From DASULK01 sp036278255 (GTDB lineage: Bacteria > Actinomycetota > Actinomycetes > Mycobacteriales > Micromonosporaceae), in contig DASULK010000068.1 in the NCBI GenBank assembly GCA_036278255.1, positions 1-10,025 of the forward strand: a stretch of 10,025 bases of DNA, given 5' to 3'. Positions 5,193 through 10,025 of the stretch are shown piece by piece (position 1 is the first letter of the stretch; each line of letters starts with the position of its first letter). A program made the position numbers and the translations under genes. A model generated the notes under the pieces. The model saw only the letters and a list, made by a program, of their open reading frames with translations. It was not told the origin of the DNA and did no database searches.

Positions 5193-6056
5193 TCACCCGG
5201 GGGAAGAGCACGCGGTGGTGGGCTCGCCGAAGCGGGCCACGTAGTGCCAGATGCGTTTGCGGATCTGCTCGTCATATCGGCCGGTGTTGGCGGCTTCGCC
5301 GATGATGCGGGCGTCGAGGTAGCCGTGTCGGGCCAGCGCGATGCCGCAGTCGACGACCGCCTGGCCCCGGTAGTCGGGGTGGCGGGCCAACGTGCCGACG
5401 CTGAGCCGGAGGCCCGGGTGCCACTCGACCGGACACGGCAGCCGGTGGGCCAGCTTCTCCACAGTCGTGTGCTGGAAGCACGGGTCTAGAACGAGGGCCT
5501 CAACATCCTGATCGAGGCTCAGGGGTCCGTGCACGTGGGCTTCGATGTAGTCGTCGAGCAGGTCACGGGTGTCGGCGTCGGCCAGGGCGATGAGCGACAT
5601 CCGGTCACCTACCCCGAAGTCGGTCGGCTCCAGGTAGCTGTCCGGATAGCAGAACGTGGTCCGCGTCAGGACATGGGGGCGGAGCCGGAAATGGGCGGAG
5701 CCGAACCGGGGCGACCCGCCGATGGGGCGGCAACGGTGGTTGAGGGCGCCGTACTTGGGCCGGTCTTCCGGCGGCGCCTCGTCGTAGACGCCGCCGAACA
5801 TGCGGCTCTCCCACCTCCAGCGGTCACCCCCGGGATAGGCGGTGAGCCCGCCGTTGCTCGTGCCGGTTTCGAACTGGGACCGGTAGCGGCCGTCGCTCCG
5901 CATGGCCGTGAGGATGGGGCGTCCGTCGGCGAGCCGGTCGGGATGGAAGTTGATCGTTACCCGTAGTTCGGGGTCGAGCGGCTGACCGGTTGAGTGGGCG
6001 GCCACGTACTCCACCGCCCGTACCCAGAGTTTCCGACTCTCCTCGCCACCACTCAT
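5193..6056 (-). CDS. DUF3626 domain-containing protein
   Basis: A 287-aa member of the DUF3626 family, which has no assigned function. Conserved motifs run in order: VTINFHPDRL (33-42), DGRYRSQFETGTSNGGLTAY (55-74), GDRWRWESRMFGGVYD (77-92), KYGALNHR (101-108), GGSPRFGSAHFRLRPHVL (113-130), FCYPDSYLEPTDFG (135-148), DDYIEAHVHGPLSL (168-181) and VEALVLDPCFQHT (185-197). The family covers nearly the full length. The arrangement (an early HPDR, a central YGAL, a late VEALVLDP) recalls the three-motif layout of ADP-ribosyltransferase-like enzymes, but this is inference only. The ATG complementary to 6054-6056 starts close to the family's usual beginning; a GTG at 6125 in frame is possible and neither has a strong ribosome site. 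The 68-aa gene lies 90 nt upstream on the same strand, so the two may be cotranscribed. Confidence 0.85.
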   Translation of the reverse strand: MSGGEESRKLWVRAVEYVAAHSTGQPLDPELRVTINFHPDRLADGRPILTAMRSDGRYRSQFETGTSNGGLTAYPGGDRWRWESRMFGGVYDEAPPEDRPKYGALNHRCRPIGGSPRFGSAHFRLRPHVLTRTTFCYPDSYLEPTDFGVGDRMSLIALADADTRDLLDDYIEAHVHGPLSLDQDVEALVLDPCFQHTTVEKLAHRLPCPVEWHPGLRLSVGTLARHPDYRGQAVVDCGIALARHGYLDARIIGEAANTGRYDEQIRKRIWHYVARFGEPTTACSSPG

Positions 6057-6146
6057 TCCGGGATCTTTGGCCGAAGTCCGGGGGCCGTCAACTCCTTTCG
6101 CCGGTCGTCCAGGTCGCCCCGGCACCGTTTGCCATTGTGGGCGGAC

Positions 6147-6353
6147 TCACGCTGCCGTGGGGCGCCACCGGTAGATCCAGCGGCGCTGCTCTCCGGCCAC
6201 CGTCTCCAGTTCGTACATGTCGGCGCCGCTCAGCCCCTCATCGCTGATGTGGTGATGGGTCAGTGGGGGACGGCCGGTGGGATCGAGTTCAACGGTGAGC
6301 ACGGTGCCGTCGGCCGGCCCGCCGACCACCGGGATGTCTGCGGTGGTTTCCAT
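6147..6353 (-). CDS. 68-aa conserved-looking orphan protein
   Basis: A short protein whose pattern VVGGPADGTVL (9-19), MYELET (46-51) and RRWIYRWRP (57-65) matches small actinobacterial and phage-type proteins built around GGPADG....Y.L.....W.YRW. No function is known. It has no membrane helix or signal peptide. The ATG complements 6351-6353 and lies within the 10-bp palindrome ATGACGTCAT (6352-6361). I see no strong ribosome site, so a leaderless transcript is possible. It is 90 nt upstream of the DUF3626 gene on the same strand and divergent from rtcB, from which 110 nt separate it. Confidence 0.7.
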   Translation of the reverse strand: METTADIPVVGGPADGTVLTVELDPTGRPPLTHHHISDEGLSGADMYELETVAGEQRRWIYRWRPTAA

Positions 6354-6463
6354 GACGTCATTTTGCGGGAGCGGGAGGTCCGGCCGCAGCGGATCGCCGG
6401 CACCGGCCCGTCGGACGGCCGGGTGTAGCCCGAACCCGACCGGGTAGCCAGCAGAGGATCTTC
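6354..6463. promoter_or_regulatory. Divergent promoter region between rtcB and the minus-strand pair
   Basis: This 110-nt gap must contain the promoters of rtcB (plus) and of the 68-aa/DUF3626 unit (minus). I do not see clear -35/-10 hexamers. The visible elements are the palindrome ATGACGTCAT at its left border and the rtcB ribosome site AGAGGA at its right. Confidence 0.4.
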
Positions 6464-7912
6464 ATGGGCCGCGGGCGTGGGTGGGTGATCGGCGTGGAGT
6501 TGGTGGAGGAGTCGCCGTACCGCTTCCGCATCGACCGGCACGACGGGATGCGGGTGCCCGGGGTGGTCTTCGCCACCCGGGATCTGCTGCCGGACATCGA
6601 GGTCGACAAGTCGATGGATCAGGTGGCGAACGTGGCGACGCTGCCAGGAATCGTCGAGGCCTCGTACGTCATGCCGGACGTGCATTGGGGCTACGGCTTC
6701 CCGATCGGCGGCGTCGCCGCCACCGATATCGAAGCGGACGGCGTGGTGTCGCCGGGCGGGGTGGGGTTCGACATCTCGTGCGGGGTGCGGCTGCTCGCCG
6801 CTGACCTCGACCGGTCGGAACTGGCCCGTTCGCTCCATGCGTTGATGGACGGCCTGGACACGGCGATCCCACGGGGTACCGGGCACGGGGCGGTCTGGAA
6901 ACTCGCCAGCCACTCCCAGCTGGAGCAGGTGATGGCCGGTGGCTCGCGGTACGCGATGGAGCAGGGGCACGGGGTCGCCCGGGACCTGGAGCGCTGCGAG
7001 GACTACGGCGCCGTGAGCGACGCCGACCCGGGGCAGGTGAGCCAACGGGCCGCGCAGCGCGGCCTGGGACAGGTGGGGAGCCTCGGCTCCGGTAACCACT
7101 TCCTGGAGGTGCAGGCGGTCGAGCACGTGTACGACGAGCAGACCGCGCAGGCGTTCGGGCTGCGGTCCGGTCAGATCTGCGTGATGATCCACTCCGGGTC
7201 ACGGGGGCTGGGCCACCAGATCTGTACCGATCACGTCCGGGTGATGGAGCAGATCATGCCCCGCTACGGCATCAAGGTGCCGGACCGGCAGCTGGCCTGT
7301 GCCCCGGTCTCCTCCCCTGAGGGCCGGGCCTACCTGGGGGCGATGGCCGCTGCGGCGAACTATGCCCGGGCCAATCGTCAGCTTCTCGGTGAGGCGGCCC
7401 GGCGGGTCTTCGAGCGGGTCACCCGACGTGGGCTGGACCTGGTGTACGACATTTCGCACAACCTGGCGAAGATCGAGACCCACGCGGTGGACGGCGGCCC
7501 GCGGCAGCTCTGCGTACACCGCAAGGGTGCAACCCGCGCGCTGCCGCCCGGCCACCCGGAGCTGCCGGACGACCTGCGCGGGGTGGGGCAGCCCGTCTTC
7601 ATCCCCGGTTCGATGGGGACCGCGTCCTACGTGCTGACCGGGGTTCCCGGCGCTCCGGCGTTCGCGTCGACCTGTCACGGCGCGGGCCGGGTGCAGAGCC
7701 GCCACCAGGCCGCCAAGTCGGTGCGCGGTCAGGAGTTGCGGCGCCGGTTGGAGGCCGGTGACATCGCGGTGCGGGGAGCGTCGATGCGGGGGCTGGCCGA
7801 GGAGACCCCGGAGGCGTATAAGGATGTCTCCGCGGTGGTGGAGTCGGCCGAGGGGGCCGGTCTGTGTCGGCGGGTTGCGCGGCTGGTCCCGGTAGGGGTG
7901 GTCAAGGGCTGA
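6464..7912 (+). CDS. rtcB: RtcB family RNA ligase
   Basis: A 482-aa GTP- and Mn-dependent RNA ligase that joins 3'-phosphate or 2',3'-cyclic-phosphate ends to 5'-OH ends, used in RNA repair or tRNA splicing. Signature segments are MPDVHWGYGFPIGG (70-83), SPGGVGFDISCGVRLL (96-111, metal ligands Asp103 and Cys106), GSLGSGNHFLEV (205-216, His212), MIHSGSRGLGHQ (241-252, His243), VYDISHNLAKIE (327-338, His332), CVHRKGATRA (350-359), FIPGSMGTASYVLTG (379-393) and STCHGAGRVQSR (402-413). His405 of the last is the nucleophile that is guanylylated. Length and motif order fit the archaeal-length RtcB proteins (about 480 aa); nothing essential is missing. The ATG at 6464 has AGAGGA 5 nt upstream; GTG codons at 6485 and 6494 are alternatives nearer the conserved start (VELVEESPYRFR). 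No archease gene is adjacent. It is divergent from the 68-aa and DUF3626 genes. Confidence 0.95.
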   Translation: MGRGRGWVIGVELVEESPYRFRIDRHDGMRVPGVVFATRDLLPDIEVDKSMDQVANVATLPGIVEASYVMPDVHWGYGFPIGGVAATDIEADGVVSPGGVGFDISCGVRLLAADLDRSELARSLHALMDGLDTAIPRGTGHGAVWKLASHSQLEQVMAGGSRYAMEQGHGVARDLERCEDYGAVSDADPGQVSQRAAQRGLGQVGSLGSGNHFLEVQAVEHVYDEQTAQAFGLRSGQICVMIHSGSRGLGHQICTDHVRVMEQIMPRYGIKVPDRQLACAPVSSPEGRAYLGAMAAAANYARANRQLLGEAARRVFERVTRRGLDLVYDISHNLAKIETHAVDGGPRQLCVHRKGATRALPPGHPELPDDLRGVGQPVFIPGSMGTASYVLTGVPGAPAFASTCHGAGRVQSRHQAAKSVRGQELRRRLEAGDIAVRGASMRGLAEETPEAYKDVSAVVESAEGAGLCRRVARLVPVGVVKG

Positions 7913-7949
7913 GAGCTGCGAGCATTCTCACCATCCATCCAGCCCCACC

Positions 7950-7989
7950 TTTTCTTGACTCATTCCAGAAAACCCGTTAGGGTTGGATC
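7950..7989 (+). promoter_or_regulatory. furA-katA promoter with candidate FurA operator
   Basis: TTGACT (7955-7960, -35) and TAGGGT (7978-7983, -10) are separated by exactly 17 nt. Only 6 nt lie between the -10 box and the furA ATG at 7990, so transcription should begin at or next to the A of the start codon, giving a leaderless mRNA. Two nested dyads overlap it: TTTTCT-N11-AGAAAA (7950-7955/7967-7972) across the -35 box, and AACCC-N4-GGGTT (7971-7975/7980-7984) across the -10 box. Actinobacterial furA genes are known to be autoregulated and often leaderless, so FurA is the expected ligand (inference). Confidence 0.75.
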
Positions 7990-8451
7990 ATGACCGCAGA
8001 ACTCGACCCCGTTGCCTTGCTGCGCGGGGTGGGCCTGCGGGTCACCGCACCCCGGATTGCAGTTCTGGCTGAGGTGCGCCGTCAACCGCACGCCGACGTC
8101 GACCGGATCGCGACCGGGGTGCGGCGGCGGCTTGGCAAGGTGTCGACGCAGACCGTCTACGACGTGCTGCGCGCCCTCACCGAGGCTCAGTTGGTGCGCC
8201 GGATCGAGCCGGCCGGATCACCGGCACGGTTCGAGGTCCGCGTAGGCGACAACCACCACCACATCGTGTGCCGCGATTGCGGCGCGATCCGGGATGTCGA
8301 CTGCGCCACCGGCGAGGCCCCCTGCCTGCATGCCAGTAGCAGTGAAGGCTTCGTCGTCGACGAAGCCGAGGTGACTTTCTGGGGGATCTGCCCGGAATGC
8401 CAGACGAAAGCCGACGGGATGCCCGATCCAGGCCGACAGAAAGACCGTTAA
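7990..8451 (+). CDS. furA: Fur family peroxide-responsive repressor
   Basis: A 153-aa Fur-family DNA-binding regulator, most like actinobacterial FurA, which represses its own operon with the adjacent catalase-type gene and is released by peroxide. The N-terminal winged helix includes LRVTAPRIAVLAEV (16-29) and the recognition-helix region KVSTQTVYDVLRAL (50-63). The dimerisation and metal domain has NHHHIVCRDCG (88-98) and FWGICPECQ (130-138), giving two CxxC pairs, Cys94/97 and Cys134/137, the usual structural zinc ligands, with His89-91 as candidate regulatory-metal ligands. The ATG is placed directly after a consensus promoter with no room for a ribosome site, consistent with leaderless translation. 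It ends 28 nt before katA. Confidence 0.93.
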   Translation: MTAELDPVALLRGVGLRVTAPRIAVLAEVRRQPHADVDRIATGVRRRLGKVSTQTVYDVLRALTEAQLVRRIEPAGSPARFEVRVGDNHHHIVCRDCGAIRDVDCATGEAPCLHASSSEGFVVDEAEVTFWGICPECQTKADGMPDPGRQKDR

Positions 8452-8479
8452 CACCAGAAAACGACGAAGGAGAACGCAA

Positions 8480-9943
8480 GTGAGCAATGACCCTTCGAAG
8501 AGGGCCGGCGGCCGCCTCACCACCGCCGCGGGTGCTCCGGTACCCGAAAACCAGAACGTCATGACCGCCGGGCCGCGGGGCCCGATGCTGCTGCAGGACC
8601 TCTGGTTCCTTGAGAAGATGGCGCACTTCGACCGTGAGGTGATCCCCGAGCGGCGGATGCACGCCAAGGGCTCTGGAGCGTACGGGACCTTCACGGTCAC
8701 CAACGACATCACCCGGTACACCCGCGCGAAGATTTTCTCCGAGGTGGGCAAGAAGACCGAGATGTTCGCGCGCTTCTCCACCGTTGCCGGTGAGCGTGGC
8801 GCCGCCGACGCCGAGCGAGACATCCGCGGCTTCGCCGTCAAGTTCTACACCGAGGAAGGCAACTGGGACCTGGTCGGCAACAACACCCCGGTCTTCTTCT
8901 TCCGTGACCCGCTGAAGTTCCCGGACCTCAACCACGCGGTCAAGCGTGATCCGCGCACCAACCTGCGCAGCCCGAAGAACAACTGGGACTTCTGGACCTC
9001 GCTGCCGGAGGCACTGCACCAGGTCACGATCGTGATGAGCGACCGCGGCATTCCGGCCTCGTACCGGCACATGCACGGCTTCGGCTCGCACACCTTCAGC
9101 TTCATCAACGCCGAGGGTGAGCGCTTCTGGGTGAAGTTCCACCACCGCACCCAGCAGGGCATCAAGAACCTGACTGACGCCGAGGCCGCCGCGCTCATCG
9201 CCGAGGACCGGGAGAGCCACCAGCGGGACCTGTACGAGGCCATCGAGCGCGGCGACTTCCCCAAGTGGAAGCTGTACGTGCAGATCATGCCGGAGGCAGA
9301 CGCGGCGACCGTGCCGTACCACCCGTTCGACCTGACCAAGGTCTGGCCGAAGGGGGACTACCCGCTGATCGAGGTCGGGGAGTGGGAGCTGAACCGCAAC
9401 CCCGACAACTACTTCGCCGAGGTCGAGCAGGCCGCCTTCAACCCGGCGAACCTGGTGCCGGGCATCAGCTTCTCGCCCGACAAGATGCTGCAGGGGCGCC
9501 TCTTCTCCTACGGCGACGCACAGCGCTACCGGCTCGGTGTCAACCACCACCAGATTCCGGTCAACGCGCCGCGCTGCCCGGTCAACAGCTTCCACCGTGA
9601 CGGGGCGATGCGGGTGGACGGCAACTACGGCAGCACGCTGCACTACGAGCCGAACAGCTACGGTGCGTGGCAGGAGCAGCCGGAGTACCGCGAGCCGGCC
9701 CAGTCGGTCGGGGACAGCGCCGACCGGTGGAACTTCCGCGTGGACGACGACGACTACTACTCGCAGCCGCGCAAGCTGTTCCAGAACATGAGCCCGGAGC
9801 AGAAGCAGGTGCTGTTCGAGAACACCGCCCGGGCCATCAACGGTGCGCCGCGCGAGATCCAGCAGCGGCACATCGACAACTGCACCCGGTGCGACCCCGC
9901 CTATGGGGACGGAGTCGCCAAGGCGATCGCCGCCCTGGGCTGA
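8480..9943 (+). CDS. katA: Monofunctional haem catalase
   Basis: A 487-aa cytoplasmic small-subunit catalase that converts two hydrogen peroxide molecules to water and oxygen. The distal haem pocket shows His61 in RRMHAKGSGAYG and Asn134 in DLVGNNTPVFFFRD; the proximal ligand is Tyr344 with Arg340 in GRLFSYGDAQRYRLG. These positions match bovine catalase His74, Asn147, Arg353 and Tyr357 with a constant offset of 13. Family landmarks ARFSTV, RDIRGFAVKFYTEEGNWD and RHMHGFGSHTFSF are all present. The length is that of the small-subunit, NADPH-binding type (the E. coli HPII-type extra domain is absent). The GTG at 8480 has AAGGAGA (8467-8473) 6 nt upstream. It is the second gene of the furA operon, 28 nt after furA, and so is expected to be peroxide-induced. 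Its last 26 bases take part in the terminal palindrome. Confidence 0.96.
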   Translation: MSNDPSKRAGGRLTTAAGAPVPENQNVMTAGPRGPMLLQDLWFLEKMAHFDREVIPERRMHAKGSGAYGTFTVTNDITRYTRAKIFSEVGKKTEMFARFSTVAGERGAADAERDIRGFAVKFYTEEGNWDLVGNNTPVFFFRDPLKFPDLNHAVKRDPRTNLRSPKNNWDFWTSLPEALHQVTIVMSDRGIPASYRHMHGFGSHTFSFINAEGERFWVKFHHRTQQGIKNLTDAEAAALIAEDRESHQRDLYEAIERGDFPKWKLYVQIMPEADAATVPYHPFDLTKVWPKGDYPLIEVGEWELNRNPDNYFAEVEQAAFNPANLVPGISFSPDKMLQGRLFSYGDAQRYRLGVNHHQIPVNAPRCPVNSFHRDGAMRVDGNYGSTLHYEPNSYGAWQEQPEYREPAQSVGDSADRWNFRVDDDDYYSQPRKLFQNMSPEQKQVLFENTARAINGAPREIQQRHIDNCTRCDPAYGDGVAKAIAALG

Positions 9944-10025
9944 CGCCCGGAACGTGCGCTCGGGCCGGAGGCCTCCGGCCCGAGCGCACGTTCCGGGCGT
10001 CAGCCCAGGGCGGCGATCGCCTTGG
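9918..10025. repeat. Perfect 108-bp palindrome over the katA 3' end
   Basis: The axis lies between 9971 and 9972 (GGAGG|CCTCC). Each base from 9971 back to 9918 is complementary to its mirror from 9972 to 10025: 54 bp per arm, no mismatch and no loop. The left arm holds the last eight or so codons and the stop of katA, and the right arm is their reverse complement. The inner 28 bp per arm (9944-9999) could be a real strong terminator stem. The repeat runs to the window edge, so its full length is unknown. Confidence 0.95.
9944..9999 (+). terminator. Stem terminator after katA (inner part of the palindrome)
   Basis: Immediately after the katA TGA lie 28 bases (9944-9971) and their exact reverse complement (9972-9999), an extremely GC-rich stem. 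Actinobacterial terminators are often such U-tract-free hairpins. With zero loop in the sequence, a few central pairs would open in RNA. If the palindrome is an assembly fold-back, only a part of this stem is real. Confidence 0.5.

Noticed and set aside
5162..5197. GGTGAC/GTCACC repeat between the convergent membrane protein and DUF3626 genes as a shared terminator
   Set aside because: The stem is only 6 bp with a 24-nt loop, too weak to call.
6260..7192. A 310-codon minus-strand frame opposite rtcB
   Set aside because: It lies antisense to an RtcB gene with all signature motifs and has no recognisable domain.
7910..7930. TGAGA/TCTCA repeat as an rtcB terminator
   Set aside because: A 5-bp stem with an 11-nt loop that overlaps the stop codon could easily be chance.
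8177..9871. A 564-codon open frame on the minus strand opposite katA and furA
   Set aside because: It is antisense to two certain genes, and its Val/Leu/Arg/His-rich, low-complexity product is what the reverse strand of GC-rich genes gives.
1..10025. CRISPR arrays, transposases or inverted-repeat-bounded insertion sequences
   Set aside because: No regularly spaced repeats, no transposase-like translation and no terminal repeats with target duplications were seen.

Overview
The window looks like chromosomal DNA from a high-GC actinomycete, most likely Micromonosporaceae (Micromonospora/Salinispora type). The reasons are the very GC-rich third codon positions, frequent GTG starts, stem terminators without U-tracts, a DUF3052 gene next to an AhpE-type peroxiredoxin gene (an order also known in mycobacteria), and a furA-catalase operon of the actinobacterial type. 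The genus assignment is inference.

Layout. (1) 1-1300 is a conserved core block: a DUF3052 protein, the peroxiredoxin ahpE, a 19-bp hairpin terminator, then tRNA-Val(TAC) with an encoded CCA. (2) 1340-5156 is a patchwork that looks accessory: a DUF6210-like orphan protein, a two-helix membrane protein, a GNAT acetyltransferase on the minus strand, an unrecognised minus-strand gene that seems to have lost its 5' end, a PhnB-type VOC protein and a four-helix membrane protein. Between these lie at least two short coding-like remnants (a GNAT N-terminus and a possible synthase C-terminus), so this stretch has been remodelled. (3) 5193-6353 on the minus strand holds a 68-aa orphan gene and a DUF3626 gene, probably one unit. 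(4) 6464-7912 on the plus strand, divergent from that unit, encodes an RtcB-type RNA ligase with all signature residues present. (5) 7955-9943 is a peroxide-response operon: a near-consensus promoter, a leaderless furA and katA, a 487-aa monofunctional haem catalase with its catalytic residues intact.

The window has an oxidative-stress theme at both ends (AhpE; FurA-KatA) and an RNA-repair enzyme in the middle. The last 108 bases form a perfect zero-loop palindrome that mirrors the end of katA and stops exactly at the window edge. Its inner part is a plausible terminator, but the mirrored coding bases suggest either a fold-back assembly end or a convergent duplicate.

I did not find a clearly new multi-gene system. 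The best candidates for a second look are the DUF3626/68-aa/RtcB neighbourhood, the second cysteine in AhpE, the leaderless furA promoter with its nested dyads, the gene-remnant zone at 2120-3770, and the terminal palindrome.
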